Shown one piece after another: positions 15,358-22,613 of a DNA stretch of 64,000 bases (within the stretch, counting starts at the first letter, position 1; each line of letters begins with the position of its first letter). Position numbers and translations under genes: made by a program. The notes below the pieces were generated by a model. The model was not told the origin of the DNA and did not search any database. It saw only the letters and a program-made list of their open reading frames with translations. This stretch comes from Nocardioides turkmenicus (GTDB lineage: Bacteria > Actinomycetota > Actinomycetes > Propionibacteriales > Nocardioidaceae), in NCBI RefSeq assembly GCF_011045035.1, contig NZ_JAALAA010000015.1, forward strand, positions 62,001 through 126,000. Direction: 5' to 3'.

Positions 15358-16253
15358 CCTTCACATCGGCGAGATCGGCGAGGGCGTCATCAACGTCCTC
15401 ACCGACAACCTCGGCCCGTTCTTCGACGGCATCAAGGAGGCGCTCAACTTCCTGCTCCGGATGGTCTACAACGTGCTCGGCGGCCTCCCGCCGGTCGCGA
15501 TGATCGTCGTGCTCGCCGTGATCGCGCTCCTGGTCACCAGGAAGGTCGTGCTCACCCTGGTGCTGACCGCCGGCCTGCTCCTGATCGAGTCGATGGACCT
15601 GTGGTACGAGACGATGCAGACCACCACCTCGGTCCTGGTCGCGACGTCCGTCGCGCTGGTGATCGGCATCCCGCTGGGCATCTGGTCCGCCTTCTCGACA
15701 CCACTGCGGGCGGCGCTGCGGCCGGTGCTCGACCTGATGCAGACCCTGCCGGTCTTCGTCTACCTGCTGCCGACGATCCTCTTCTTCGGCGTCGGCGACG
15801 CCCCCGGCCTGGTGGCCACGATCGTCTTCGCGCTCCCGCCCGCCGTCCGGCTCACCCAGCTCGGGATCAACCAGGTCGACGCCGAGACCGTCGAGGCGGC
15901 CACCGCCTTCGGCGCGGGCCGCTGGGAGATCCTGCGCGAGGTGCAGCTCCCGCTGGCCAAGGAGTCGATCATGACCGGCGTCAACCAGGTGATCATGCTC
16001 GCCCTCTCGATGGTCGTCGTCGCCGGCCTGGTCGGCGGGATCGGGCCTCGGCGGTGTGGTCGTCAACGCCGTCCAGGGCCTGCAGATCGGCGCCTCGATC
16101 GAGGGCGGCCTGGCCGTCGTCGTCATCGCGATCTACCTCGACCGGGTCTCGGCCGCACTCGGCGGCCAGCGCGGCCTGGCACCGTCTTGGTGGCCCAAGC
16201 GGCTCGGCGGTGCTTCCGCTAAGACCGCCGAGCCCGAGCTCGTCCCAGCCTGA
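15350..16253 (+). pseudogene. proW: Glycine betaine/proline ABC permease, frameshifted
   Basis: The first frame (15350 to about 16035) encodes a ProW permease with several transmembrane segments and the EAA-type loop EAATAFGAGRWEILREVQLPLAK, ending normally at SMVVVAGLVGG. The protein then continues in another reading frame (GSGLGGVVVNAVQGLQIGAS and on to PELVPA, stop 16253). One extra G in the run at about 16035-16039 explains it: removing it restores GLVGGSGLGGVV. Unfixed, the first frame runs to 16222 with an unrelated tail and loses the last membrane segment. This is either a real mutation or a homopolymer sequencing error. Confidence 0.82.
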
Positions 16254-16279
16254 ACCTCATCCCCGATCGGAGAACGAAC

Positions 16280-17227
16280 GTGACCATCACCGAGCTGCAC
16301 CGCCCCGTCGACGTCGTCGAGACCCCCTCGGGACTGCGGGTCCGCCGCGCCGGCGCCCGGATCGGCGCCGTCATCGAGGGGCTGCGCCTCGCCGACGCCG
16401 ACGACGCCCAGATCCAGGACGTACGCAGCGCCCTGCTGCGCCACAAGGTGCTCTTCTTCCGGGGCCAGGACGGGCTCACCGACGAGGAGCAGAGCGACTT
16501 CGCGGCCAGGTTCGGCGAGCTGACCACCGCGCACCCGACGGTCAACACCGGGTCCGGCCGGGTGCTGCGGGTCACCGCCAACGCCGGGATGGCGGCCAAC
16601 GCCTGGCACACCGACGTCACCTTCGTCGACCGGGTCCCGGCGATCTCGGTGCTTCGCGCGGTGACCCTGCCGCCCTACGGCGGCACCACGATCTGGGCGA
16701 ACACCGCGGCCGCCTACGACCGGCTCCCGGCGCCGCTGAAGGCGCTGGCCGACGAGCTCTGGGCGGTGCACACCAACTCCTACGACTACGCCCAGCGCGA
16801 CGAGGAGCACGAGCAGCCCGACGCCAACTACTCCCGCGACGACTTCGCCTCGATCCACTTCGAGACCCGGCACCCGGTCGTCCGTGTCCACCCGGAGACG
16901 GGGGAGCGGACCCTCGTGCTCGGCTCGTTCGTGAAGGAGTTCGACGGCCTCACCTCCACCGAGTCGATCCACCTCTTCAACCTGCTCCAGGACCGGGTCA
17001 CCAAGCTCGAGAACACCATCCGCTGGGCCTGGCAGCCCGGCGACGTGGCGATGTGGGACAACCGCGCCACCCAGCACTACGCGGTCGCCGACTTCGACCA
17101 CCACCCGCGCGAGATGCGCCGCGTCACGGTCGCGGGCGACGTACCGGTCTCGGTCGACGGGCGCCGTTCCGTCGTGCTCCAGGGCGACGCACGGGCCTAC
17201 AGCCGGCTCGACGAGCTGATCTCCTGA
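16280..17227 (+). CDS. TauD/TfdA-type Fe(II)/2-oxoglutarate dioxygenase
   Basis: The 315-residue enzyme shows the iron facial triad: WHTDVTF provides His and Asp, and ATQHYAVADF the distal His. The 2-oxoglutarate arginine lies in EMRRVTVAGD. GGTTIWANTAAAYD is also typical of the TauD group. It begins 26 bases after the proW stop and is read in the same direction, so it belongs to the betaine transport operon. A role in using sulfonated or quaternary-ammonium compounds is possible, but the substrate cannot be told. The gene is intact, unlike its upstream partners. Confidence 0.87.
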   Translation: MTITELHRPVDVVETPSGLRVRRAGARIGAVIEGLRLADADDAQIQDVRSALLRHKVLFFRGQDGLTDEEQSDFAARFGELTTAHPTVNTGSGRVLRVTANAGMAANAWHTDVTFVDRVPAISVLRAVTLPPYGGTTIWANTAAAYDRLPAPLKALADELWAVHTNSYDYAQRDEEHEQPDANYSRDDFASIHFETRHPVVRVHPETGERTLVLGSFVKEFDGLTSTESIHLFNLLQDRVTKLENTIRWAWQPGDVAMWDNRATQHYAVADFDHHPREMRRVTVAGDVPVSVDGRRSVVLQGDARAYSRLDELIS

Positions 17228-17230
17228 CAC

Positions 17231-17356
17231 CGCTGGTCGAGCCGCGAGGCCGCTGCGGCCGAGCGAGTCGAGACCAACACGGCCCCATCGAGCGCAGAGG
17301 GGACTGTGTTGGTCTCGACACGCCTCCGCCTAGCGGCTCCGGCGGCTCGACCAGCG
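17231..17356. repeat. Nocardioides-type intergenic palindromic repeat
   Basis: The left arm starts CGCTGGTCGAGCCGC (17231) and ends GTCGAGACCAACAC (17280). The right arm starts GTGTTGGTCTCGAC (17306) and ends GCGGCTCGACCAGCG (17356). Arm ends are perfect reverse complements; the middles diverge. It sits between two convergent genes and could act as a bidirectional terminator-like structure. I recall similar TGGTCGAG...GTCGAGACCA units scattered in Nocardioidaceae genomes. Confidence 0.75.
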
Positions 17357-17360
17357 GGGG

Positions 17361-17909
17361 CTAGGTGTTGACGACGACGTCGGCGCGGGCCGCGGTCAGG
17401 CTCTCCGCGAAGTGCGCGGTCTCGGCGGCGGCCCAGGCGTCCCAGTGGGGCGCGAAGGTGTCGCCGTCGCGGTCGATGCCGCGACGCTTGCGCACCTCGA
17501 CCGGGGCGTCGACCCATGCCAGGGCGGTGCGGAAGCCGTCATAGGCCGCCGCTCCGCTGCCCACGCCCTCGATGACGAGCAGCGGGCACGGCGGGACCAT
17601 GACGGTCTCGGCGTAGGTGCCCCGGTGCCAGTCGTAGCGGCGGTAGGAACCCGGGGCGCCCTCGACGAGGGGGAGCAGGATCGTCTCGAGCTGGGCGATG
17701 CCGGCGGCGAGACCGTCCCACCCGTCGTACAGGTCGTCCATGTGGATCACCGGGGCCTGGGTCATCTCGGCAAGGGCGGCGGCGAGCGTGGTCTTCCCGG
17801 AGCCGGCGGGGCCGTCGACGCAGATCAGCCGCCCGGGGCCGAGGGTGGCCGGGCGGCTCATCGCGATCGTCAGCAGATCGACGGCGGGCTGGACGCTCGG
17901 GTCGGTCAA
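17361..17909 (-). CDS. Uridine kinase-like P-loop kinase
   Basis: The 182-residue protein has Walker A GPAGSGKTTLAA near residue 34, an acidic segment HMDDLYDGWDGL and PLLVIEGVGSG, the pattern of uridine kinase/phosphoribulokinase-like small-molecule kinases. The phosphate acceptor is unknown. The predicted start is TTG 17909 with no clear ribosome site; ATG at residue 17 (MSRPATLG) is possible but would leave a short N-terminus. It follows the next gene by one base and is probably co-transcribed with it. Confidence 0.72.
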   Translation of the reverse strand: MTDPSVQPAVDLLTIAMSRPATLGPGRLICVDGPAGSGKTTLAAALAEMTQAPVIHMDDLYDGWDGLAAGIAQLETILLPLVEGAPGSYRRYDWHRGTYAETVMVPPCPLLVIEGVGSGAAAYDGFRTALAWVDAPVEVRKRRGIDRDGDTFAPHWDAWAAAETAHFAESLTAARADVVVNT

Positions 17910-17910
17910 G

Positions 17911-18360
17911 TCAGGAGATGCCGTACTTCTTCAAGATGTCGTTGACGTCGGCCATGTCGTCGTCATCGTCATCGAGCACCGGGCCCTGGGCGGTCTTCGG
18001 TGCGGATACCGAGGCGGGGCTGGGGGCAGCGCCGGCCTCCTTCCGGGCTGCGCGGCTCGGCTTCTCCTTGGTGGGCAGCACCCGGGCCAGGAAGATCAGC
18101 ACGATCGCCAGCGCGGCGATGCCGAACCCGATCCAGACGGTCGGGCTGAAGACCAGCCGCGCGGCCCAGTCGGCGATCGCGTCCACGATCCGCCCACCGG
18201 CACGCAGCAGCCCGGTCAGGTAGGCGGCCGGGGCGAGCAGCGTCCACCCCAGGCCCTTCACGCCGGCGCCCAGACCGCGCCGTCGGAACGCGATCCAGGT
18301 CCAGATCGCGCCCAGCACGGTGAGCGCGGCGGCTAGTGCGAGGTAGGCGCCTTGGTCCAT
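17911..18360 (-). CDS. Membrane protein with acidic C-terminus, function unknown
   Basis: The 149-residue protein has about three hydrophobic segments (residues 5-25, 38-55 and 73-95), then a charged linker and an acidic run of seven aspartates (LDDDDDDDMADV-like, about residues 129-136) ending in NDILKKYGIS. The start is ATG 18360, immediately after a GGAGG sequence at unusually short spacing, so the exact start is uncertain. The much longer open frame upstream overlaps the SseB gene in antisense and is rejected. No family is recognised. Confidence 0.65.
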   Translation of the reverse strand: MDQGAYLALAAALTVLGAIWTWIAFRRRGLGAGVKGLGWTLLAPAAYLTGLLRAGGRIVDAIADWAARLVFSPTVWIGFGIAALAIVLIFLARVLPTKEKPSRAARKEAGAAPSPASVSAPKTAQGPVLDDDDDDMADVNDILKKYGIS

Positions 18361-18460
18361 ACCTCCAGACTCCCACAGCGACGGTGACGCGACACCCGGA
18401 CTCACCCCGATATCGGCCCTGATCTTCGGCTGGGACTCCGGCTGAGGTTCAATGGGGTCG

Positions 18461-18955
18461 ATGAACGACAAGCGACTCCTCGGCACCTCGTTTCCCGGCG
18501 ACACCGGCGAGACCAGTCCCGAGGTCGCGGCCGTGATGAGGTCGTACGCCGCGGGCCAGGTCTCCCAAGCCGACGTGCTCAGCACGCTCGCCGCCGCGCG
18601 GGTGCTCGTCCCGGTCGTCGCGGTCCTGGGCGAGGTCGAGGTCGACGAGGCCGGTCTGGCCCACGACAAGACCTCCGACATGGCCACCGTGCTGCTCACC
18701 GGCGCCGACGGGCGGCAGGCGCTGCTCGGCTTCACCGGCACCGCACCCCTGCAGGCGTGGCAGGCCGACGCCCGCCCCGTTCCGGTCTCGCTGCGCGACG
18801 CCGCGCGCGCCGCCGTCCACGACGGTGCCGACGCGCTCGTGCTCGACCTCGCCGGTCCGGTGCCGTTCGCGATCGAGGGCGACGACCTGCACAAGCTGGC
18901 CGAGGGCTGGCAGCTGGCGACCGTCGGGCCGCGTACGGCCTGGGTGCGGCCCTGA
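18461..18955 (+). CDS. SseB-family protein
   Basis: The 164-residue protein resembles the SseB N-terminal domain family: an opening loop (LLGTSFPGDTGETSPEVAA), LAAARVLVPVVAVLGEVE, TVLLTGADGRQALLGFTG, ending with DLHKLAEGWQLATVG. The function in actinobacteria is unknown. ATG 18461 is preferred over ATG 18452, which is in the same frame. The gene lies upstream of infC and is probably a separate transcription unit, since a promoter is visible 34 bases after its stop. Confidence 0.7.
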   Translation: MNDKRLLGTSFPGDTGETSPEVAAVMRSYAAGQVSQADVLSTLAAARVLVPVVAVLGEVEVDEAGLAHDKTSDMATVLLTGADGRQALLGFTGTAPLQAWQADARPVPVSLRDAARAAVHDGADALVLDLAGPVPFAIEGDDLHKLAEGWQLATVGPRTAWVRP

Positions 18956-18988
18956 CCGGCTGCGCCTGACGCCGCGGCGCCCTGGGGA

Positions 18989-19018
18989 TTGGGACGCCGG
19001 GGAATGTTGCAGTAGTGT
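18989..19018 (+). promoter_or_regulatory. Predicted promoter of the infC operon
   Basis: TTGGGA (18989-18994) and TAGTGT (19013-19018) are separated by 18 bases. Transcription would begin near 19025, leaving a leader of about 285 nt before infC. Confidence 0.5.
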
Positions 19019-19080
19019 TCCGTGTTGACCGATCAGCCGACGTACGCCGTCGGTTGATCCAACAAGCGGAGATCACGAAA

Positions 19081-19212
19081 ATGTTCTCCCACCCGCATCG
19101 ACCGCACGCAACAAAGGTCGTCGGGTCCGGTCCCGAAACAGTGCCGTGTGCGAGGGTTTCGGTGGTGCGAGCCCGTGCACGGGTGAGCGTTATGACTGGC
19201 TTCCGCTTGTGA
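19081..19212 (+). CDS. Putative leader peptide before infC
   Basis: ATG 19081 lies nine bases after a GGAGA ribosome site and opens a 43-codon frame (MFSHPHRPHATKVV... ending TGFRL). Its TGA (19210-19212) falls inside the loop of the terminator hairpin at 19198-19229. A ribosome finishing this frame would cover the left arm of the hairpin, so translation could prevent termination. The peptide is basic and resembles no family. Whether it is translated is unknown. Confidence 0.4.
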   Translation: MFSHPHRPHATKVVGSGPETVPCARVSVVRARARVSVMTGFRL

Positions 19213-19240
19213 CAATTCCAGCGGAAGCCTTCTTCATTTC
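19198..19240 (+). terminator. Intrinsic terminator inside the infC leader
   Basis: GGCTTCCGC (19198-19206) pairs perfectly with GCGGAAGCC (19221-19229) across a 14-nt loop. The stem is followed by TTCTTCATTTCC. This is one of the few T-tailed hairpins in the window and lies 80 bases before infC. Confidence 0.65.
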
Positions 19241-19309
19241 CGGACCGCCCGTGCACGCGGCCCGGAAACCTGATCCAGAGCCTCCGCAGCCACAACAACT
19301 GGAGGACAC

Positions 19310-19993
19310 ATCAGCACTGAGCTTCGTATCAACGACCGGATCCGGGTTCCCGAGGTCCGCCTCGTTGGTCCCAACGGAGAGACGGTCGGCATCGTGCCGA
19401 CCCCTGACGCGCTGCGCCTGGCCCAGGAGGCCGACCTCGACCTGGTCGAGATCGCCCCGCAGGGCAAGCCGCCGGTCTGCAAGCTCATGGACTACGGGAA
19501 GTTCAAGTACGAGAACGCCCAGAAGGCCCGTGAAGCCCGTCGAAACCAGACGAACGTGATCATCAAGGAGATGAAGCTTCGTCCGAAGATCGACAAGCAC
19601 GACTACGAGACCAAGAAGGGTCACGTCGTGCGGTTCCTCAACGCTGGGGACAAGGTCAAGATCACGATCATGTTCCGCGGTCGTGAGCAGCACCGTCCCG
19701 AGCTCGGCTTCCGCCTGCTGCAGCAGCTGGCCGACGACGTCCAGGAGCTGGGCTTCGTCGAGTCCGCGCCGAAGCAGGACGGCCGCAACATGATCATGGT
19801 GCTCGGCCCTCACAAGAAGAAGGCCGACGCCAAGGTGGAGGCGAAGACGGCCAAGGAGGAGAAGGCCGCCGAGCGTGCCGCCGACGAGGCCGCCGAGAAG
19901 GCGGAGCGTACGGCTGCGAACGCCGCGCGACCGGCCTCGACGCCCAAGGTCAAGCGCCGCTCGGAGAACCTCGACCCTGACATCGACCTCTGA
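19310..19993 (+). CDS. infC: Translation initiation factor IF-3, AUC start codon
   Basis: The 227-residue protein binds the 30S subunit and checks start-codon pairing. ELRINDRIRVPEVRLVGPNG opens the N-domain; KLRPKIDKHDYETKKGHVVRFL-like and GDKVKITIMFRGRE segments form the linker and C-domain. An alanine/lysine-rich tail (about residues 170-227) extends it, common in actinobacteria. Between the in-frame stop at 19271 and GIVPTPD (19394) there is no ATG, GTG or TTG. ATC 19310, five bases after GGAGG, is therefore the start. A rare start codon fits the known autoregulation of infC by discrimination against non-canonical codons. Confidence 0.93.
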   Translation: MSTELRINDRIRVPEVRLVGPNGETVGIVPTPDALRLAQEADLDLVEIAPQGKPPVCKLMDYGKFKYENAQKAREARRNQTNVIIKEMKLRPKIDKHDYETKKGHVVRFLNAGDKVKITIMFRGREQHRPELGFRLLQQLADDVQELGFVESAPKQDGRNMIMVLGPHKKKADAKVEAKTAKEEKAAERAADEAAEKAERTAANAARPASTPKVKRRSENLDPDIDL

Positions 19994-20063
19994 CCGGTCG
20001 ATCCACTGACTTCCGCCGCCGCGGCGCCCCGTGACCGGCCGGACGACGAAAGAGAGAAGAACT

Positions 20064-20276
20064 ATGCCGAAGAACAAGACCCACTCCGGTTCCAAGAAGC
20101 GCTTCAAGGTGACCGGTTCCGGGAAGATCCAGCGCCTGCAGGCCGGCCGCAAGTCCGGCGCTGCGTTCGCCTCCGCGCCGACCACCGGCTCCCGCAAGAA
20201 GCACCGTCGCAACGCTGGTCTGGTGGAGCTCGCCCCCGCCGACGTCAAGCGCGCGAAGAAGCTTCTCGGCCGCTGA
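20064..20276 (+). CDS. rpmI: 50S ribosomal protein L35
   Basis: The 70-residue basic protein begins MPKNKTHSGSKKRFKVTGSGKI, the L35 signature, and ends AKKLLGR. Part of the conserved infC-rpmI-rplT operon. ATG 20064 is chosen over the upstream GTG 20031 because it matches the family and has AGAGAGAAG before it. The product sits in the large subunit. It is a few residues longer than the usual 64. Confidence 0.96.
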   Translation: MPKNKTHSGSKKRFKVTGSGKIQRLQAGRKSGAAFASAPTTGSRKKHRRNAGLVELAPADVKRAKKLLGR

Positions 20277-20321
20277 GCGCCGATCACCCGAAACTTTCCC
20301 TAGCATTCAAGGAGCACTGAA

Positions 20322-20705
20322 ATGGCACGCGTCAAGCGCGCAGTGAACGCTGCGAAGAAGCGTCGCACCACCCTCGAGCGGGCCTCCGGTTACCGGGGCC
20401 AGCGCTCGCGCCTCTACCGCAAGGCGAAGGAGCAGGTCACCCACTCGCTGGTCTACTCCTACAACGACCGCCGCAAGAACAAGGGCAACTTCCGTCGCCT
20501 GTGGATCCAGCGCATCAACGCTGCGGCGCGCGCCGAGGGCATGACCTACAACCGCTTCATCCAGGGTCTCAACCTGGCCGGCATCGAGGTCGACCGCAAG
20601 ATCCTCGCCGACCTCGCCGTCAACGACGTGGCCGCGTTCAACGCGCTCGTCGCCCAGGCCAAGGCTGCTCTGCCGGAGGACGTCAACGCCCCGGCGAACG
20701 CCTGA
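20322..20705 (+). CDS. rplT: 50S ribosomal protein L20
   Basis: The 127-residue protein starts MARVKRAVNAAKKRRTTLERASGYRGQRSRLYRKAKEQV, an extended basic tail that threads into 23S rRNA early in large-subunit assembly. GGAGCA lies upstream of the ATG. In other bacteria L20 represses its own operon by binding the leader, relevant to the structured leader before infC here. The 3' end is followed 5 bases later by an rRNA methyltransferase gene. Confidence 0.97.
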   Translation: MARVKRAVNAAKKRRTTLERASGYRGQRSRLYRKAKEQVTHSLVYSYNDRRKNKGNFRRLWIQRINAAARAEGMTYNRFIQGLNLAGIEVDRKILADLAVNDVAAFNALVAQAKAALPEDVNAPANA

Positions 20706-20710
20706 GAAAT

Positions 20711-21484
20711 ATGACGCCTCTCTCCGCGGGTAACGCTCGCGTCAAGGAGGCTCGCAAGTTGAGCCGCCGCTCGGCCCGTGCCGAGCGGCGGTTCTTCCTT
20801 GCGGACGGGCCGAAGGCGGTCGAGGGCGCTCTCGGCGTGCCCGGGTGCGTCGAGGAGATCTTCGCGACGGAGGCGGGAGCCGAGACGTACGCCTCGCTGC
20901 TCGCCGATCAGCAGGTGACGCTCGTCGACGACCGGGCGATGGCCGGTCTGTCAGACTCGGTCACTCCGGCCGGTGTGGTGGCGCTGTGCCGGTTCCACGA
21001 CGTCCCCCTCGCCGACATCGCCGGTCCGCTGGTGGTGATCTGCGCCGACGTACGCGATCCCGGCAACGCCGGCACCGTCATCCGCTGTGCCGACGCCGCC
21101 GGTGCGTCAGGGGTGATCCTGGCCGGCGACTCGGTCGACCTCTACAACCCCAAGACGATCCGGGCCTCGGTCGGCTCGGCGTTCCATCTCCCGATCACGG
21201 TCGAGCGCGACCCGGTGGCCGCGGTCAAGGCCGCCAAGGCCGCAGGGCTGACGGTCCTGGCCGCCGACATGCACGGCACCGCCGACCTGTTCTCGGCGGA
21301 TGATCTCCTCGCCCGGCCGACCGCCTGGCTGATGGGCAACGAGGCCTGGGGTCTCCCGTCCGAGCTGGCCGCCGAGGCCGACGAGATCGTGAGCATCCCG
21401 ATCTTCGGGAAGGCCGAGTCGCTCAACCTCTCCACCGCCGCCGCGCTCTGCCTCTACGCCTCGGCGCGGGCGCAGCGGGGGTGA
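20711..21484 (+). CDS. TrmH/SpoU-family RNA 2'-O-methyltransferase
   Basis: The 257-residue protein has an N-terminal substrate-binding domain (KEARKLSRRSARAERRFFLADG) and a SPOUT knot domain with the three family motifs: DPGNAGTVIRCADAAG, WLMGNEAWGLP and IFGKAESLNLSTAAAL. It probably methylates a ribose in rRNA or tRNA. Placement directly after rplT, with a 5-base gap, is conserved in actinobacteria and suggests a ribosome-assembly role. The exact target nucleotide cannot be read from sequence. Confidence 0.9.
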   Translation: MTPLSAGNARVKEARKLSRRSARAERRFFLADGPKAVEGALGVPGCVEEIFATEAGAETYASLLADQQVTLVDDRAMAGLSDSVTPAGVVALCRFHDVPLADIAGPLVVICADVRDPGNAGTVIRCADAAGASGVILAGDSVDLYNPKTIRASVGSAFHLPITVERDPVAAVKAAKAAGLTVLAADMHGTADLFSADDLLARPTAWLMGNEAWGLPSELAAEADEIVSIPIFGKAESLNLSTAAALCLYASARAQRG

Positions 21485-21488
21485 ATGT

Positions 21489-21508
21489 TCACCGAGGTAT
21501 CTCGGTGA
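21489..21508 (+). terminator. Hairpin after the rRNA methyltransferase gene
   Basis: TCACCGAG pairs perfectly with CTCGGTGA across a GTAT loop, 5 bases after the stop codon at 21484. No T tract follows, so this is a weak terminator or an RNA-stability structure. Confidence 0.45.
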
Positions 21509-21530
21509 GCATCCCGCCTCGGCGGTCGGC

Positions 21531-21561
21531 TTGACCTTCAACTCGCGTGAAGGACGATGGT
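21531..21561 (+). promoter_or_regulatory. MerR-type promoter with dyad operator
   Basis: TTGACC (21531-21536) and GATGGT (21556-21561) are 19 bases apart, the over-long spacing typical of MerR-activated promoters. Between them lies a perfect dyad CCTTCA-N7-TGAAGG (21535-21553). GATGGT ends six bases before ATG 21568. This fits autoregulation by the MerR protein encoded just downstream. Confidence 0.65.
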
Positions 21562-21567
21562 TGGCAC

Positions 21568-22611
21568 ATGGATGAGCCACTGCTGACGATCGGTGCGTTC
21601 GCGCGGGCCGTGGGCCTGACCGCGAGCGCCTTGCGTCACTACGACGAGTGCGGGCTGTTGGTGCCGGCCGAGGTCGACGCTGCGACCGGATATCGCTACT
21701 ACACCCCCGATCTGGCCGATCGGGCCCGCCTGATCGTGGGCATGCGGGAGGCCGGGGTGCCGATCGAGACGATGCGGGTGGTGCTCGACTCGTCGGCGGC
21801 CGACGCGCGGGCCGCGCTGGCGGCGTTCCTGGAGGAGCAGACGGCGCGGACGGGGCGCGCCGAGGAGGCCGTACGCGGCGTGCTGGCCGTCGTCGACGCC
21901 GGCCCTGCCGCCAAACCCGCGCTGGTCGAGCTGCCCGGTCCCATGCTGGCCGCGGCGATCCGGCAGGTGCGGCACGCGGCGGAGTCGGACCCGGCCTCCG
22001 AGCTCGCCTCGGTCCTCGTCGACGTCGACGAGAACGGTGTGGACGTGGTCGCGACCAACCGCTACTGGATGGCGGTGCGGGAGCTGCCGGCGTCGGCCGA
22101 GGGGGACGGCGGCCGGGCGGTCCTGTCCCTGCCCGACGCCGCCGCGCTGGCCGACCGGCTGGACGCGATGACGACCGCCGGGCTGCGGATCGCCGACGGC
22201 ACCCTCACCCTCGCCGGCCGGTCGCTCGGCCGCGACGCCACCTACCCGGCTCATCGCCTCGTGCTCGCCGGCCTCGAGCCGGGCGTCACCCATGCCGTGC
22301 TCGGCAAGGCCGACCTGATCGCCGGTCTCGACGCGGCCGCCTACGCCGAGGTCGACCTCTTCCTCGGCGACCATGCCCTGCTCCGCTCGCCGCACACCGC
22401 CGAGCAGAGCGACGTACGCGGCGTGGTGACCGGCCCGCCGGTCCGGCTCCGGCTGGGGACGGCCCTGTTCGGCCGCGCCCTGGCCGCGTGCCTGGGCGAG
22501 GAGATCCAGCTGGCGGTGACCGCCCCGGACCGGCCGTTGGTCCTCACCTCGCCCTACCTGCCAGGTTTCACCGCACTGGTCATGCCGGTGCGCCACGACA
22601 CGGCGAGCTGA
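21568..22611 (+). CDS. MerR-family regulator with sliding-clamp-like sensor domain
   Basis: Residues about 4-70 are a MerR winged helix: LTIGAFARAVGLTASALRHYDECGLL, GYRYYTPD and the following coiled helix. Residues about 130-345 resemble part of the DNA polymerase III beta subunit (DnaN): SVLVDVDENGVDVVATNRYWMAVRELP recalls the clamp segment with ATDRYRLAVREL, and VLSLPDAAALADRL and VLGKADLIAGLDAA fit the next domain boundary. The start is ATG 21568 (MDEPLLTIG), placed by the promoter; GTG 21547 is in frame. The MFS exporter gene begins two bases after its stop, so the exporter is the likely target. The clamp-like part probably senses a ligand; that is inference. Confidence 0.8.
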   Translation: MDEPLLTIGAFARAVGLTASALRHYDECGLLVPAEVDAATGYRYYTPDLADRARLIVGMREAGVPIETMRVVLDSSAADARAALAAFLEEQTARTGRAEEAVRGVLAVVDAGPAAKPALVELPGPMLAAAIRQVRHAAESDPASELASVLVDVDENGVDVVATNRYWMAVRELPASAEGDGGRAVLSLPDAAALADRLDAMTTAGLRIADGTLTLAGRSLGRDATYPAHRLVLAGLEPGVTHAVLGKADLIAGLDAAAYAEVDLFLGDHALLRSPHTAEQSDVRGVVTGPPVRLRLGTALFGRALAACLGEEIQLAVTAPDRPLVLTSPYLPGFTALVMPVRHDTAS

Positions 22612-22613
22612 GG

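Larger units (their letters stand above)
19025..19309 (+). ncRNA. infC operon leader with attenuator-like architecture
   Basis: The leader holds a 12-bp stem with one G-T pair and a 5-nt loop (about 19031-19059), a self-complementary CCCGTGCACGGG (about 19172-19183), a terminator hairpin (19198-19229) and a second copy of GCCCGTGCAC (about 19248-19257). The second copy could pair with the first and so link the two states. A small ORF runs through the middle. Ribosomal protein L20-controlled leaders are known before infC-rpmI-rplT in other bacteria, but I do not recognise this as one of those. Confidence 0.5.

Noticed and set aside
19025..19309. Known L20-type leader
   Set aside because: Position fits, but I cannot recognise the L20 consensus, and the uORF/terminator layout differs; left as an unclassified leader.
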